A stretch of 64,000 nucleotides of DNA from Pasteurellaceae bacterium. GTDB lineage: Bacteria > Pseudomonadota > Gammaproteobacteria > Enterobacterales > Pasteurellaceae. The position numbers were made by a program, and so were the translations under genes. Below are positions 52,021 through 63,658 of the stretch, piece by piece (within the stretch, counting starts at the first letter, position 1; each line of letters opens with the position of its first letter). The stretch is taken from assembly GCA_030527795.1 (NCBI GenBank), contig JAUNAB010000002.1:1-64000 (forward strand), given 5' to 3'. The notes below the pieces were generated by a model, which was not told the origin of the DNA, ran no database searches, and worked only from the letters and a program-made list of their open reading frames with translations.

Positions 52021-52785
52021 TTAATTTACATCACGAAAACTGACTGCTGCACCAGATTGATAGCGAAGATCAACATAATCAATTTTTTTATTTTCTGGCA
52101 CTTCAATTTGTGGATAAATAGTCATAAAGCGATCCAATTTTGCTTTCCAGTCTCCACGTCCTAATTTTAATAAAATGCCATTATTGACTTGAATATCCCA
52201 CGAACCACGTTCATCAATTGCAACATAATATAAGGTCATTCCTTTAACTTGTAACACTTTTGAAATTTGATTCCAAGTTGCAAGCACATTTTCACTTTGG
52301 TAATCAGGCCCAGATAATCGTGGTAAATGACTTTCTTTTAGTTTTTCTTTAGGCAAGTGAAAAATTACACCATCGCTTGATAAAAACGCATCATCATTCC
52401 AATATGCGATAGGTTGATACTCGGCAACCATTACACTCAAACGATTAGGCCAAATTTTGCGAACAACAGAACCTTTCAGCCAAGGCATTGAGTCTTGAAT
52501 TTGTTCTCTTACTTCATCAACATCCTGTCCCCAAAATCCTTTTAAACTGCCCATTTTCGTTATCGCATCACGAATATCTTCATTCGTTGTATATTGTGGT
52601 GTTCCAATTAAAGCAAATGCGCTAATAGGCTTATCATCCAACTTTTCTAATAACGTCTGCCAGTTGTTATATATAATATATAACAATGCGGTCAAAAATA
52701 AGATAATTAATGGCTTGATCAGTATAGTCAGCTTAAATTTTACTTCTTTCGGCTTCTTAACTGATACTTTCTTTATCATTGCCAT
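52021..52785 (-). CDS. ftsQ: Cell division protein FtsQ
   Basis: A 254-residue bitopic protein. A basic cytoplasmic start is followed by a membrane helix (about 22-43) and a POTRA domain beginning ISAFALIGTPQYTTNEDI. The C-terminal beta domain follows and in E. coli contacts FtsL and FtsB. The ATG overlaps the ddlB stop (TAATG). An ATG two codons later is also possible. Confidence 0.94.
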   Translation of the reverse strand: MAMIKKVSVKKPKEVKFKLTILIKPLIILFLTALLYIIYNNWQTLLEKLDDKPISAFALIGTPQYTTNEDIRDAITKMGSLKGFWGQDVDEVREQIQDSMPWLKGSVVRKIWPNRLSVMVAEYQPIAYWNDDAFLSSDGVIFHLPKEKLKESHLPRLSGPDYQSENVLATWNQISKVLQVKGMTLYYVAIDERGSWDIQVNNGILLKLGRGDWKAKLDRFMTIYPQIEVPENKKIDYVDLRYQSGAAVSFRDVN

Positions 52786-53708
52786 TAAACGCTTAACTCC
52801 AGAATTTTCTCAACTAATTGTTCAAACGAATAGCCAACAGTCGCCGCTGACTTTGGAAATAAACTATGGCTAGTCATACCTGGGGTCGTATTCACTTCAA
52901 CTAAACGGAAATTACCTTGACTATCCGTCATCACATCAATACGGCTCCACCCTTGACAGCCTACCACATCATAAGCCTGTTTGACTAATTTTTTTAATTC
53001 TTGCTCACGTTGTTCACTCATTGGTGCAGGACAAACATACTGCGTATTATCCGACACGTATTTCGCTTCATAATCATAAAATTCGCCTTCAGGGATAATT
53101 TTGACCGCGGGCAAGACTTGATCATCTAACACTGGCACCGTCATTTCATCGCCATCTAACCATTCTTCAATCAAAATTGTTTCATCAAATTGCAACGCAT
53201 AATCAACCGCAGTATTTAATTCTTCGGCTTTTTTAACCTTAGTTAACCCAACGCTTGACCCTTCACGAGACGGTTTTACCATTAGAGGTAACCCTAAACG
53301 CTCAACAACTTGCTGTGCATCAAAAGTAGCACGATCCGTTTTTGTCACAATTTCCATCTCAGCAATCGGCAATCCAAAAGCTTTCCATAACATTTTTGTT
53401 CGCATTTTATCCATTGTCAACGCAGAGGTCATCACACCGCATCCCGTATAAGGCAAGCCAATTGACTCTAATACGCCTTGCACGATGCCATCTTCTCCGC
53501 CACGTCCGTGCAAAATATTAAATGCACGATCAAATCCCATTTGCTTTAAATTTGCAACTGCCACTTGCTGTGGATCAATAGGGTGTGCATCATAACCCAA
53601 GTTACGCAACGCAGTTAATACCGCATTGCCCGAATTTAATGATACTTCACGTTCTGCAGATGAACCGCCCAAAAGAACCGCGATTTTTTGTTGTTTTAAT
53701 GCTTTCAT
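52785..53708 (-). CDS. ddlB: D-alanine--D-alanine ligase
   Basis: A 307-residue ATP-grasp ligase making the D-Ala-D-Ala dipeptide. Typical segments are [14 protein letters not shown] (11-24), the ATP-binding [14 protein letters not shown] and the C-terminal [15 protein letters not shown]. Context in the dcw cluster between murC and ftsQ supports ddlB. Length matches E. coli DdlB (306). Confidence 0.96.
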   Translation of the reverse strand: MKALKQQKIAVLLGGSSAEREVSLNSGNAVLTALRNLGYDAHPIDPQQVAVANLKQMGFDRAFNILHGRGGEDGIVQGVLESIGLPYTGCGVMTSALTMDKMRTKMLWKAFGLPIAEMEIVTKTDRATFDAQQVVERLGLPLMVKPSREGSSVGLTKVKKAEELNTAVDYALQFDETILIEEWLDGDEMTVPVLDDQVLPAVKIIPEGEFYDYEAKYVSDNTQYVCPAPMSEQREQELKKLVKQAYDVVGCQGWSRIDVMTDSQGNFRLVEVNTTPGMTSHSLFPKSAATVGYSFEQLVEKILELSV

Positions 53709-53731
53709 TGATTATCCTGTTTAACTTAATT

Positions 53732-55165
53732 CTATTTTGCTGACCATAATTCAACGAGCTGGCGTGATAACTTGCTCACATTCCCTGCCCCTTGCGCTAA
53801 AATCAAATCACCATCTTGCAAAACTTGATCCATAATTTCAGGAAGTTGTGCATGATCTGTAACTAAAATTGGATCAACTTTTCCTAAATTCCGAATAGAA
53901 CGGCAAAGCGAACGGCTATCCGCCCCAGCTATTGGTGCCTCACCTGCCGGGTAAACATCAAGCATAATTAACGCATCAACTTGTGAAAGAACTTGGACAA
54001 AATCATCAAATAAATCACGGGTGCGTGAGAAACGGTGCGGTTGGAATATCATCACAACACGCTTACCTTCCCAGCCTTGACGAGCAGCTTCAATGGTTAC
54101 GCCGACTTCGGTTGGATGATGTCCGTAATCGTCCACTAACATCACTTTGCCATTTGGACGAGAAAATTCTCCGAGTTGATCAAAACGGCGTCCAGCCCCT
54201 TGGAAATCAGCTAAAGCGGTCAAAATAGCCTCATTAGCAATGCCTTCTTCTTTTGCAACAGCTAACGCAGCCGTTGCGTTAAGTGCATTATGTTTACCTG
54301 GTACATTTAAGACAACATTAATTTTCTCGCCTGTTGGGGTATTTACCAAGTAATGCCCTTGGAAGCCCGTTTGTTCATATTGCTCAATACGGTAATCTGC
54401 CTGTTCACTAAAACCGTAGGTGATCACTTGACGCCCCACTTGTGGCACTAATTGAATTAAGACTTCATCATCCGCACACATCACCGCCAGCCCGTAAAAC
54501 GGTAAATTATGTAAGAAATTCACATAGGTTTGTTTCATCTCTTCAAAATCACCGTGATAGGTATCCATATGATCAGGCTCAATATTGGTTACCACTGACA
54601 CCATCGGTTGTAAATGTAAGAATGAAGCATCACTTTCATCAGCTTCGGCAATCAGATAACGGCTACTTCCCAAATGTGCATTCGTCCCTGCTGATTTAAT
54701 CAATCCGCCATTAACAAAAGTAGGGTCTAATCCAGCTTGAGTGTAAATCATTGCAATCATCGCGGTTGTAGTGGTTTTGCCGTGTGTGCCAGCCACTGCA
54801 ATCCCGTGACGAAAACGCATAATTTCAGCTAACATCTGTGCACGTTGAATCACGGGAATCCGTGCCTGTTTCGCCGCAATCACTTCTGGGTTATCGGCAT
54901 TAATTGCCGTAGAAGCCACCACCACATTTGCCCCAACAATATTTTCAGCTTGATGACCGAAAAAAATCATTGCACCCGCTTTAGCTAACCGCTGAGTTAC
55001 AGGACTTTCTGCAATATCCGAACCCGAAATTTGGTAGCCTTCATTTAATAAAATCTCAGCGATACCACACATTCCCGCACCACCAATACCGATAAAATGG
55101 ATTTGCTTAACACGGCGCATTTCAGGGATAATTTTTCTAATTTGCGAAGGATAATTTTTATTCAT
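53732..55165 (-). CDS. murC: UDP-N-acetylmuramate--L-alanine ligase
   Basis: A 477-residue Mur ligase adding L-Ala to UDP-MurNAc. It has an N-terminal Rossmann motif [14 protein letters not shown] (23-36), the P-loop GTHGKTTT (126-133) in the central domain, and [10 protein letters not shown] in the C-terminal domain. Slightly shorter than E. coli MurC (491). It sits between murG and ddlB. Confidence 0.97.
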   Translation of the reverse strand: MNKNYPSQIRKIIPEMRRVKQIHFIGIGGAGMCGIAEILLNEGYQISGSDIAESPVTQRLAKAGAMIFFGHQAENIVGANVVVASTAINADNPEVIAAKQARIPVIQRAQMLAEIMRFRHGIAVAGTHGKTTTTAMIAMIYTQAGLDPTFVNGGLIKSAGTNAHLGSSRYLIAEADESDASFLHLQPMVSVVTNIEPDHMDTYHGDFEEMKQTYVNFLHNLPFYGLAVMCADDEVLIQLVPQVGRQVITYGFSEQADYRIEQYEQTGFQGHYLVNTPTGEKINVVLNVPGKHNALNATAALAVAKEEGIANEAILTALADFQGAGRRFDQLGEFSRPNGKVMLVDDYGHHPTEVGVTIEAARQGWEGKRVVMIFQPHRFSRTRDLFDDFVQVLSQVDALIMLDVYPAGEAPIAGADSRSLCRSIRNLGKVDPILVTDHAQLPEIMDQVLQDGDLILAQGAGNVSKLSRQLVELWSAK

Positions 55166-55206
55166 TTTGCTACCTATAAAAAATTCTTATTTTTTTGACC
55201 GCGGTT

Positions 55207-56265
55207 TTATGCATTGGCATTATCAATAATCACTTCAGCAACACGTTGTGCAGCCAAGGGTCTCGCCATTGCTTTTGCTTTTATTGCCATTGCCAATAAA
55301 GTTTGGCGATCAAATTGTGTGAGAAAATCCACCAAAATATCAGCGTTTAACTCTGATTGCTGCACAATTTTTGCTCCGCCAACATCCGCTAGATATTTTG
55401 CATTCAAATATTGCTGTTGATCTTTATGCTGAAATGGCACAAAAATAGCAGGCGTGCCGACCGCGGCCAATTCACTGACCGTTAATGCCCCTGAGCGACA
55501 AATCACAATATCTGCCCAAGCATAAGCTTCTGCCATATTATCAATAAATTCGGTTACGCTAACCTGGGCCTGTGCGGGATAAAGCGGTTGAATTTGTGCG
55601 ATAGCACCCGCCCCGACTTGATGGCGAACCTCTAATTTATCGGCTAACCGTGCCACCACATCAGGCATTGTCAAATTCAATACACGCGCCCCTTGGCTTC
55701 CGCCTACCACTAATACTCGTAATTTACCTTCACGCCCAGCAAAACGTTGTTCTGGCAGTGGCATTTGAAATAAATCTTGACGAACGGGATTGCCAACCAC
55801 TTCGGCATTTGGAAAAGCACTTGGAAAGGCTTGCAGAACACGTTTAGCAATTTTAGCGAGCCATACATTCGTTAACCCTGCTACGGCATTTTGTTCGTGC
55901 AAAATCACAGGCACGCCGCATAATTTCGCCGCGATACCGCCAGGCCCTGACACATATCCCCCCATTCCCAATACTGCGTGTGGTTGATAGGATTTGATAA
56001 TTTTTTTCGCTTGTAATACCGCTTTTGTGATCGCAAAAGGCGCTTTTAACAATGCTTTTAATCCTTTGCCACGTAATCCTGAAATTTGAATAAATTGAAT
56101 AGGGATACCGTGCTTAGGCACTAATTGGGCTTCCATTCTATCTTGCGTGCCAAGCCAACAAATTTCCCAACCTTGTTGTTGCAAATATTGAGCAACAGCA
56201 ATAGCAGGGAATACATGCCCACCTGTACCGCCAGCCATAACTAATAGTCGTTTTTTTTCTGACAT
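55207..56265 (-). CDS. murG: Lipid II synthase MurG
   Basis: A 352-residue GT28 glycosyltransferase that adds GlcNAc to lipid I on the cytoplasmic face of the inner membrane. The glycine-rich loop GGTGGH is at 12-17, with [11 protein letters not shown] and [11 protein letters not shown] further on. The UDP-GlcNAc site includes GGSQGA and [13 protein letters not shown]. An uptake-like repeat follows the stop (55198-55205). Confidence 0.97.
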   Translation of the reverse strand: MSEKKRLLVMAGGTGGHVFPAIAVAQYLQQQGWEICWLGTQDRMEAQLVPKHGIPIQFIQISGLRGKGLKALLKAPFAITKAVLQAKKIIKSYQPHAVLGMGGYVSGPGGIAAKLCGVPVILHEQNAVAGLTNVWLAKIAKRVLQAFPSAFPNAEVVGNPVRQDLFQMPLPEQRFAGREGKLRVLVVGGSQGARVLNLTMPDVVARLADKLEVRHQVGAGAIAQIQPLYPAQAQVSVTEFIDNMAEAYAWADIVICRSGALTVSELAAVGTPAIFVPFQHKDQQQYLNAKYLADVGGAKIVQQSELNADILVDFLTQFDRQTLLAMAIKAKAMARPLAAQRVAEVIIDNANA

Positions 56266-56276
56266 CTTTTTATCTC

Positions 56277-57467
56277 TTAACTATCCTTTAAATGTGCTTG
56301 ACCGCCACGCATCAGGCGATTTTCGTGATCAATTCGCAATAAAATCGCAATGGAAATAGCCATCATTACAAGGCTTGAGCCACCATAGCTAATCAATGGA
56401 AACGTCAATCCTTTTGTCGGCAACATCCCTAATGTCACGCCTAAATTAATGAAACCTTGACCTAAAATCTGGAAGGCAATACCAAAAGCGAAGAAACCTT
56501 TAAAGCGTTGTTCTAATAATAAACTTTCCTTCCCAATTTTTAACGCACGCATAACCAACAGCCCAAGTAAGCTAATAATCACAATAATACCTATTAGCCC
56601 CAACTCTTCGCCTGCAATTGCCATTACAAAGTCAGTATGTGCTTCGGGTAAATATTGTAATTTTTGAATTGAATTACCCAAGCCTTCCCCTGTAATTTCG
56701 CCACGCCCAAATGCCATTAATGAGTTAGTTAACTGGAAACCTGTGCCATAGGGATCTTTAAATGGATCTAAAAAGCCTGTAAAACGTTTTAAACGATAAC
56801 TTGCGGTAATAATCAACCACGCACCCAATAAGACCGCGATAATAGATAACACCACAAATTGCCGTTTACGTGCACCAACAATAAACAATAAACCAAATGT
56901 AATGGCAAATAACATTACCGTACTACCAAAATCGGGTTGCAATAACAATACCGCGGACAAAATTGCCATCACAATAAAGGGTTTCCCTGCACTAAGTTTT
57001 TTATCGCGGACTTCATTATAATGACGATGAAAATAACTTGATAAGAAACAAATCAACGCAAATTTTGCAAATTCTGCAGGCTGAAAGTTAATTCCGCCAA
57101 TACCAATCCAACGTTTTGCACCATATACCGCTTTACCAATTCCTGGCATTAACACCAGGAACAAAAGCACGATCGCAATAATAAAAATCTTAACGTGCCA
57201 TTTCTCCCAACGCTCCATTGGAATGCGTACAGTATAATAGAAAATGAAAAACGAAACACAGGCATAAGCCATGTCACGTTTGGCAAAATAGAACGGATCG
57301 TGGAAATTTTTTACCCCAACAGGAATAGACGCGGAGGTAACCATTATCAAGCCAATTAAAATTAGCACCACGAATAACCATAACAATGAACGATCATAAA
57401 GTAAATTGTTCGGTGTAATGCATACCGACCGTTGCCATTCTTGCTTGAATTTCTGCCAAACCTGCAT
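56277..57467 (-). CDS. ftsW: Peptidoglycan glycosyltransferase FtsW
   Basis: A 396-residue SEDS-family membrane enzyme that polymerises septal peptidoglycan with FtsI. It shows about ten helices and the motifs [45 protein letters not shown] and [20 protein letters not shown]. Its place between murD and murG separates it from RodA, the paralogue at 13 kb. AAGGAT precedes the ATG. Confidence 0.96.
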   Translation of the reverse strand: MQVWQKFKQEWQRSVCITPNNLLYDRSLLWLFVVLILIGLIMVTSASIPVGVKNFHDPFYFAKRDMAYACVSFFIFYYTVRIPMERWEKWHVKIFIIAIVLLFLVLMPGIGKAVYGAKRWIGIGGINFQPAEFAKFALICFLSSYFHRHYNEVRDKKLSAGKPFIVMAILSAVLLLQPDFGSTVMLFAITFGLLFIVGARKRQFVVLSIIAVLLGAWLIITASYRLKRFTGFLDPFKDPYGTGFQLTNSLMAFGRGEITGEGLGNSIQKLQYLPEAHTDFVMAIAGEELGLIGIIVIISLLGLLVMRALKIGKESLLLEQRFKGFFAFGIAFQILGQGFINLGVTLGMLPTKGLTFPLISYGGSSLVMMAISIAILLRIDHENRLMRGGQAHLKDS

Positions 57468-57476
57468 AGTTTATCC

Positions 57477-58784
57477 TTAACTCAAACGAGCTAAACGACT
57501 AAATTCATCGCCACGTTGCTCGAAACAGCTAAATTGATCTAGGCTAGCACAAGCTGGCGATAACAACACCATATCCCCTTCATTCAAGGTCGGGCGTAGT
57601 GTTTCAATAGCCTGTTGCATTGTGTCAAATAATTGACTTTGTTGGGAAAGTTTTGCTAGCTGTGCACCATCTTGTCCAAAGCAATAACAATAAATATGCG
57701 GTTGATTAATCAGTTTTTCTAATTCAGAAAAATCTGCCCCTTTACCATCTCCGCCTAACAATAAATGCAACTTTCCTTGCACTTGTAAGCCTGTCAAGGC
57801 AGCAACTGTACTCCCCACATTTGTCGCTTTAGAGTCATTTACCCAACGCACACCATTTGCAAAATGGCTTAACTGGAAGCGATGATCTAACCCTGAAAAT
57901 TCACGCAATGCTTGCTGAATCCCCGCTAACGGAATATTTGCTGCTTGAGCTAATCCAATCGCCGCTAACGCATTCATATAATTATGACGCCCGACTAATT
58001 TCATTTCATCACAAGCTAGCACTAATCCTGTTGGTGCCATTAAATAAGAATGACCTTCTTCTGTTTTTAACCAATAATCTGCCCGAGATTCGCCAAAGCT
58101 TAACTGCACCAATGCACTTTGCTGATTATCTTCTCTAGTGAGTGGATCTTCTGCATTGATAATGGCGGTATGCGCACCTTGATAAATTTTCAATTTAGCT
58201 TGACGATAATCTTCCAAATCCACATAGCGATTCATATGATCTTCGGTAACATTCAATACCGTTGCAGCCGCTGCATGCAAACTATAAGTGGTTTCTAATT
58301 GAAAACTGGATAATTCAAGCACATAAAGATCGCAATCTTGTTCCAATAAAGATAACGCGGGAATACCAATATTTCCGCCCATTCCCATTTTTAATCCTGC
58401 TGCTAACCCCATTGCATTTACTAAACTCGTTACTGTGCTTTTTCCATTTGACCCCGTAATCGCAATAATTGGCTTGCTTGCCGCACGACAAAAGAGTTCA
58501 ATATCGCCAACGACTTCAATATTCGCCTGAACCGCGGTCAAAATTTCAGGTGTTTTTACAGAAAGCCCAGGGCTAATCACAATCATATCGCTACTTAATA
58601 ACCATTCTTGGTTCAAATAACCCGTGCATAACTGCACATCAGCAGGCAACTGATCTGCACCTGCTGGGTGTTCACGCGTATCAATCACGCGAACATTCGC
58701 CCCCTCACGTAACAAATACGCCACGCAAGATAACCCCGTTTTCCCCAAGCCAATCACTGTAATCGTCTGATTTTGATATCGCAT
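57477..58784 (-). CDS. murD: UDP-N-acetylmuramoylalanine--D-glutamate ligase
   Basis: A 435-residue Mur ligase adding D-Glu. N-terminal IGLGKTGLSC (11-20), P-loop GSNGKST (111-117), then LELSSFQLE, NVTEDHMNRY and the C-terminal LLLGGDGKGADF. Length near E. coli (438). An uptake-like repeat at 58531 encodes LTAV at about residues 82-85. Confidence 0.97.
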   Translation of the reverse strand: MRYQNQTITVIGLGKTGLSCVAYLLREGANVRVIDTREHPAGADQLPADVQLCTGYLNQEWLLSSDMIVISPGLSVKTPEILTAVQANIEVVGDIELFCRAASKPIIAITGSNGKSTVTSLVNAMGLAAGLKMGMGGNIGIPALSLLEQDCDLYVLELSSFQLETTYSLHAAAATVLNVTEDHMNRYVDLEDYRQAKLKIYQGAHTAIINAEDPLTREDNQQSALVQLSFGESRADYWLKTEEGHSYLMAPTGLVLACDEMKLVGRHNYMNALAAIGLAQAANIPLAGIQQALREFSGLDHRFQLSHFANGVRWVNDSKATNVGSTVAALTGLQVQGKLHLLLGGDGKGADFSELEKLINQPHIYCYCFGQDGAQLAKLSQQSQLFDTMQQAIETLRPTLNEGDMVLLSPACASLDQFSCFEQRGDEFSRLARLS

Positions 58785-58837
58785 ACTCTCTACCCTTTAA
58801 AAAACATCGCCATTTTTGACCGCGGTTTTACCCTGAA

Positions 58838-59920
58838 TTAACGCAATTTTAGGGTAATTAAACCCAGTAGCACCAACATTAATGAAATAATCCAAAAACG
58901 AATAATCACGCGTGGTTCAGGCCAACCGTGTAATTCAAAATGATGATGAATCGGTGCCATTTTAAAAATCCGTTTTTTACGCAATTTATATGAACCCACT
59001 TGTAAAATCACTGACAGGGTTTCCATCACAAACACACCACCCATAATCACCAATAAGAACTCTTGACGCACTAATACCGCTACCGTTCCCAATGCACCAC
59101 CGAGAGCAAGCGAACCCACATCACCCATAAAAATTTGCGCTGGATAAGTGTTAAACCACAGGAAACCTAGCCCCGCACCGACGATCGCAGTGCAAAATAC
59201 CACCAATTCTGATGTGTGCTTAATGTAAGGAATATATAAATATTTTGACCATTCAATATTTCCCGTAGCCCAAGCAATCAAGGCAAATGCCGCCGCAACA
59301 AACACCGTTGGCATAATCGCTAAACCATCTAATCCATCGGTTAAATTGACAGCATTACTGGTTCCCACAATCACGAAGTACCCTAACACCACATAAAATA
59401 ATCCAAGCTGTGGCATAACATCTTTAAAAAATGGCACGACCAACTGAGTTGCGGGGTTATCTTTACCAATCGCATACATACCAAATACAGCAATCAAGGC
59501 AATCAATGACAACCAAAAATATTTCCAACGTGCAATTAAACCATCGGTATTTTTACGCGTAATTTTACGATAGTCATCAACAAAACCTACTGCACCGTAA
59601 CCGAATAGAACAAATAAACTAAACCACACATAAGGGTTAGCTAAATTCGCCCATAATAAAGTACTCACGCCAATCGCAAACAAAATCATAATACCGCCCA
59701 TTGTTGGCGTACCTTTTTTGCTAAAATGGCTTTCAGGTCCATCGTTACGCACTTCTTGTCCAAATTTCAAAATCTGCAAACGGCGAATAACCTTTGGACC
59801 AATCCATAAAGATAGCAATAACGCAGTTAACAATGCTAAGATTGAACGCACCGTAATATAAGAAAAAACATTGAATCCAGTAAAATACTGTTGTAAATAT
59901 TCAGCTAACCAAACTAACAT
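58838..59920 (-). CDS. mraY: Phospho-N-acetylmuramoyl-pentapeptide-transferase
   Basis: A 360-residue polytopic enzyme forming lipid I from UDP-MurNAc-pentapeptide and undecaprenyl phosphate. Catalytic aspartate motifs are seen in GFVDDYRKI and [10 protein letters not shown], with the [11 protein letters not shown] loop near the C-terminus. Same length as E. coli MraY (360). It overlaps the murF stop by seven bases, suggesting coupled translation. Confidence 0.97.
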   Translation of the reverse strand: MLVWLAEYLQQYFTGFNVFSYITVRSILALLTALLLSLWIGPKVIRRLQILKFGQEVRNDGPESHFSKKGTPTMGGIMILFAIGVSTLLWANLANPYVWFSLFVLFGYGAVGFVDDYRKITRKNTDGLIARWKYFWLSLIALIAVFGMYAIGKDNPATQLVVPFFKDVMPQLGLFYVVLGYFVIVGTSNAVNLTDGLDGLAIMPTVFVAAAFALIAWATGNIEWSKYLYIPYIKHTSELVVFCTAIVGAGLGFLWFNTYPAQIFMGDVGSLALGGALGTVAVLVRQEFLLVIMGGVFVMETLSVILQVGSYKLRKKRIFKMAPIHHHFELHGWPEPRVIIRFWIISLMLVLLGLITLKLR

Positions 59921-61317
59921 ACAAAACGACCTTTTAATAAATTAATCACTTCTTCCATCTTCATACGGCGCGATCCCTTCGCTAATAATACAACCTGTTG
60001 TTTTTGTTCTAAATTTTGTTCAATAATTGGTATTAAATAATCAACCAATGCGGCTTTATCATCAAAATGCTTACCCTGACAAGCCATACTAATGCAAACA
60101 CTATCTTGCCCAAAACTCAATACCAAATCCAATTTGGCTTGTTGTGCAAAATCGGCAACTTGTTGGTGACAAAGCTTAGTATTTTCGCCTAATTCTGCCA
60201 TATCACCAACAACTAAAATGCGAAATGCAGGATATTTTTGCAAAACACGGATCGCTGACTGTAATGAATCCACATTGGCATTATAAGTATCATCTAGTAG
60301 TAACAAATTGTCACAAGGTTTAATCGGAAATAATCGCCCTTTAACAAATGATCCTTGTTCCAATCCTTGTTTCACATTCTGCAAACTTGCCCCAACATTC
60401 ATCGCAAGCGCACTGGCTGCCAACGCATTGCTAATGTTATGTTCACCTAAATAAGGTAAATCAATCCCAATATTCCCATTTGGGCTATGCAAGGTGAAAT
60501 GCGATCCCGTTTCAGTTAAACGCACATCTGTCGCATAAAAATCTGCCGCGGTATTATCCACAGAAAAAGATTGCAATTTTTTACCCGCAATATTTTTTTG
60601 CCATTTATCTAAATAATGGCAATTCAAATTAATAATCGCCGTGCCATTTTCAGGCAACCCTAAATAAATTTCCCCTTTGGCTTGTGCAACCCCATCAATA
60701 CTACCAAACCCTTCCAAATGTGCTGCGGCAACATTATTGACTAACGCCACATCAGGTTTGACTAAATTGGTGGTATAGGCAATTTCGCCTTGATGATTTG
60801 CGCCTAATTCAATCACGGCAAATTGATGTTGTTCGGTTAAACGTAATAACGTTAATGGTACGCCAATATCATTGTTAAAATTGCCATTGGTAAATAAAAC
60901 TCGCTGATTTTTGTCCGCGGTTTCTGCCAATTCACCTGCGGTTTGACGTAAAATCGCCGCGGTCATCTCTTTTACCGTGGTCTTACCCGATGATCCTGTC
61001 ATCGCTACCGTTTTAGGTGCTAGTTTCGCTTTTAACCATTGAGCTAATTGCCCTAAAGCTAAGCGAGTATCTTTCACAACCAATTGGGGAACAGTCATTT
61101 CAGTCGCTTGCTCAACAACAAGGGCAATACAGCCTTGCTGTACCGCTTGTGCTACATAATGATGAGCATCAAACTTTTCACCTTTCAACGCAAAAAATAA
61201 GCCATTTTTCGTTGACTCACGTGTATCGGTACTGACATTTTCAACCCAAACATTTCCATCGCCAATCAGATTGGCGTGCAAAACCTGAGCAATGGTGTGT
61301 AAATCTAATCTAATCAT
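59914..61317 (-). CDS. murF: UDP-N-acetylmuramoyl-tripeptide--D-alanyl-D-alanine ligase
   Basis: A 467-residue Mur ligase that adds the D-Ala-D-Ala made by DdlB. N-terminal domain with [19 protein letters not shown]-loop GSSGKTT (108-114), then [10 protein letters not shown] and [12 protein letters not shown] [10 protein letters not shown]. Somewhat longer than E. coli MurF (452). Two small genes of unknown function separate it from murE. Confidence 0.96.
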   Translation of the reverse strand: MIRLDLHTIAQVLHANLIGDGNVWVENVSTDTRESTKNGLFFALKGEKFDAHHYVAQAVQQGCIALVVEQATEMTVPQLVVKDTRLALGQLAQWLKAKLAPKTVAMTGSSGKTTVKEMTAAILRQTAGELAETADKNQRVLFTNGNFNNDIGVPLTLLRLTEQHQFAVIELGANHQGEIAYTTNLVKPDVALVNNVAAAHLEGFGSIDGVAQAKGEIYLGLPENGTAIINLNCHYLDKWQKNIAGKKLQSFSVDNTAADFYATDVRLTETGSHFTLHSPNGNIGIDLPYLGEHNISNALAASALAMNVGASLQNVKQGLEQGSFVKGRLFPIKPCDNLLLLDDTYNANVDSLQSAIRVLQKYPAFRILVVGDMAELGENTKLCHQQVADFAQQAKLDLVLSFGQDSVCISMACQGKHFDDKAALVDYLIPIIEQNLEQKQQVVLLAKGSRRMKMEEVINLLKGRFVC

Positions 61318-61343
61318 AATTACTATTCTTATCGTTATAAATC

Positions 61344-61808
61344 TTATAATGCCATTATTGAAATAGTGCGATAAAAATTAAACGCATAATTAATGCCATA
61401 AATTGACACCATAATTATCGCCACTGTCATCATAAAACAAAAAAAGACAATTAATTTTGTATTACTTTCTCGCCATAATAATGTTAACGTCGCAAAAAAG
61501 CCAAGTGGTTCTTGCGGTTCTATATTGTGTAATTGTTGCAATACCTTTAATGATTTCTTAAAAAACAAAACCACATTGACTGCCATCGTACTTACAGCAA
61601 TAAATAATGCTCCCATAGAGAAAAGTATAAAAACAATATCATCAAGTGGTGAAATGCTTTGTTTTATTTTCCCTAAGCTAAATAAAGCTAAGGACAAAAA
61701 TAAAATTGTTGGCATTAGGTTTCTTAAAAACGCCAAATAATTATCATCCATTTTGAAAATAAATTGCCAAAGCGTAACTTTATTTTCTTTTATTTTTTTA
61801 TTATCCAT
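61344..61808 (-). CDS. Unrecognised small inner-membrane protein inside the dcw cluster
   Basis: A 154-residue protein with three likely membrane helices (about 28-48, 58-83 and 118-142) and a short charged N-terminus. I do not recognise a family. It overlaps the preceding lipoprotein gene by 19 bases and ends 26 bp before the murF start, so it is embedded in the murE-murF transcription unit. No ribosome-binding site of note precedes its ATG, which fits coupled translation from the lipoprotein gene. Confidence 0.65.
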   Translation of the reverse strand: MDNKKIKENKVTLWQFIFKMDDNYLAFLRNLMPTILFLSLALFSLGKIKQSISPLDDIVFILFSMGALFIAVSTMAVNVVLFFKKSLKVLQQLHNIEPQEPLGFFATLTLLWRESNTKLIVFFCFMMTVAIIMVSIYGINYAFNFYRTISIMAL

Positions 61809-62158
61809 TTATTCTTAATTTTTATTAACTGAATTTTTTCATCTTTGGATAAATATCCCGATTTAACTTGGGTTAAAACCGTATTTTCAGGTAAATCAGA
61901 AGCAAAAATCTCCGCCTGTTTTTTATCTGTAGATAAAATCACATACACCGCTTGTGTAGAATGATCGGGATCCACTAATTTAATATCTGCTACATTAAAT
62001 ACTTGAACACATTCTTTTTTCAAGAAAGAATAACTTTGCCCTGCCGCACTTAAACAACCGTGAGAATCTGTTGACCCACCCAATACAATCGAATTATGTT
62101 GTGCTGTTACAGAGCAACCTAGCAATAAAGTAACAAGCAATAATAGTGATATTTTCAT
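61790..62158 (-). CDS. Unrecognised small lipoprotein inside the dcw cluster
   Basis: A 122-residue predicted lipoprotein. The signal peptide ends in L-L-G-C15. The mature start has a GGSTDSHGCLSAAGQSY pattern with a later Cys (KKEC), a layout I have seen in small hypothetical lipoproteins of other Gram-negatives, without known function. The ATG at 62156-62158 fits the signal peptide; an earlier ATG would overlap murE and add ten residues. It starts six bases after the murE stop. Confidence 0.7.
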   Translation of the reverse strand: MKISLLLLVTLLLGCSVTAQHNSIVLGGSTDSHGCLSAAGQSYSFLKKECVQVFNVADIKLVDPDHSTQAVYVILSTDKKQAEIFASDLPENTVLTQVKSGYLSKDEKIQLIKIKNKWIIKK

Positions 62159-62163
62159 TTTAT

Positions 62164-63648
62164 TTATTCGCATTGGTTTAAATAACATTTTGCCATTTCT
62201 TGATCAGAAAAATGGTGTTTTGTTTTGCCGATAATTTGATAATTCTCGTGCCCTTTGCCTGCAATTAAAATCACATCATTGGCTTGAGCTTGTTTAATCG
62301 CATATTGAATAGCTTTCTCACGTTGATGAATTACTTTAATCTGTTCAGGGTGCGAGAACCCTGTCAAAATTCCTTCAATAATCAAGGCAGGATCTTCTGT
62401 ACGCGGATTATCATCAGTTACAATCACATTATCCGCAAACTGCTCAGCTATTTTTGCCATTAGCGGACGTTTTCCTGCATCACGATCACCACCGCAACCA
62501 AAAAGGCAATACAATTTACCTAAACAATGTATGCGTGCAGCTTGTAACGCTTTCTCAAGTGCATCGGGTGTATGGGCATAATCCACAATGACTGTCGGTT
62601 TTTGCGGCACACTCAGCATTTCCATTCGTCCACAAACGCCCGTTAATTGCGGTGCAGTCTGCATTAAATCAGCTAATGGATAACCCAAGGATAACAATGT
62701 CGCTAATACCAATAAGACATTTTGGACATTAAATGCCCCAATTAAATGGCTTTTAATCTCGCCATTGCCCCAGGTTGAATGAAATTGAATGTGTACCCCT
62801 TGCGAATAAAACGAAACCGCGGTCAAATTTAGCCACGTTTTTTGTTGCGTTTGAAAATCAGGACGACAGCTCACTGCCACAGCCTGCGGCAAGTCTTTTA
62901 GCCATTGTGCACCAATAGGATCATCGGCATTTAAAATTTGACATTGACTCTTAAGCTCACTGAATAAGCGTTTTTTCGCCGCCGCATAGTTTTCCATACT
63001 GTGATGATAATCAAGGTGATCGCGGCTTAAATTGGTGAAAATCGCAGCACTAAATTGTAACGCTTCAACCCGATGCTGTACTAAACCGTGAGATGACACT
63101 TCAATTGCAGCAAAATCAGCCCCTTGCTCAACAAATTTTGCCAACGATGATTGAATTTCAATTGCAGAACCCGTTGTATTCGCCGCTTCTTGTAAGTTGC
63201 CATGTAAGCCATTGCCGATGGTCCCCATTACTGCGGGTTTATGCCCCAAAATTTGTACCCACTGTGCTAATAATTGAGCAATAGTTGTTTTGCCATTGGT
63301 GCCAGTCACACCAACTAAGGTTAAAGCACGAGAAGGGTAATCATAAAAACGATCGGCAAGTTCAGAAAGCTTTTCGGCTAAACGATAATAAGAAATCAAC
63401 GGCACATTTTGTACAAATTGAATCTGTAAATGTTCGTTGGCTTGCTGTGTTTCCACTAGCACGGCATTTGCTCCTTTCTCAATTGCAGCAGAGATAAACT
63501 CACGTCCATCCACAGAATGCCCTTTAATTGCAACGAAAAGACAGCCCGCCTGAACGGCACGGCTGTCTAAACTCATTTCATTTAGTTGAGTGGCATTCAA
63601 TTTTGCGTTATCGACTAATTCAGGTAAAACCGCGGTCAAATTTTTCAT
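62164..63648 (-). CDS. murE: UDP-N-acetylmuramoyl-tripeptide synthetase (meso-diaminopimelate-adding)
   Basis: A 494-residue Mur ligase adding the third stem residue. P-loop GTNGKTT (116-122). The DNPR motif (413-416) is the marker of meso-diaminopimelate specificity, so the peptidoglycan is of the usual Gram-negative type. I chose the ATG at 63646-63648, 10 bp after the ftsI stop with GAGAA before it; an upstream ATG would overlap ftsI by 14 bases. Two uptake-like repeats encode LTAV (residues 4-7 and in the middle). Confidence 0.96.
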   Translation of the reverse strand: MKNLTAVLPELVDNAKLNATQLNEMSLDSRAVQAGCLFVAIKGHSVDGREFISAAIEKGANAVLVETQQANEHLQIQFVQNVPLISYYRLAEKLSELADRFYDYPSRALTLVGVTGTNGKTTIAQLLAQWVQILGHKPAVMGTIGNGLHGNLQEAANTTGSAIEIQSSLAKFVEQGADFAAIEVSSHGLVQHRVEALQFSAAIFTNLSRDHLDYHHSMENYAAAKKRLFSELKSQCQILNADDPIGAQWLKDLPQAVAVSCRPDFQTQQKTWLNLTAVSFYSQGVHIQFHSTWGNGEIKSHLIGAFNVQNVLLVLATLLSLGYPLADLMQTAPQLTGVCGRMEMLSVPQKPTVIVDYAHTPDALEKALQAARIHCLGKLYCLFGCGGDRDAGKRPLMAKIAEQFADNVIVTDDNPRTEDPALIIEGILTGFSHPEQIKVIHQREKAIQYAIKQAQANDVILIAGKGHENYQIIGKTKHHFSDQEMAKCYLNQCE

Positions 63649-63658
63649 TATTTTCTCA

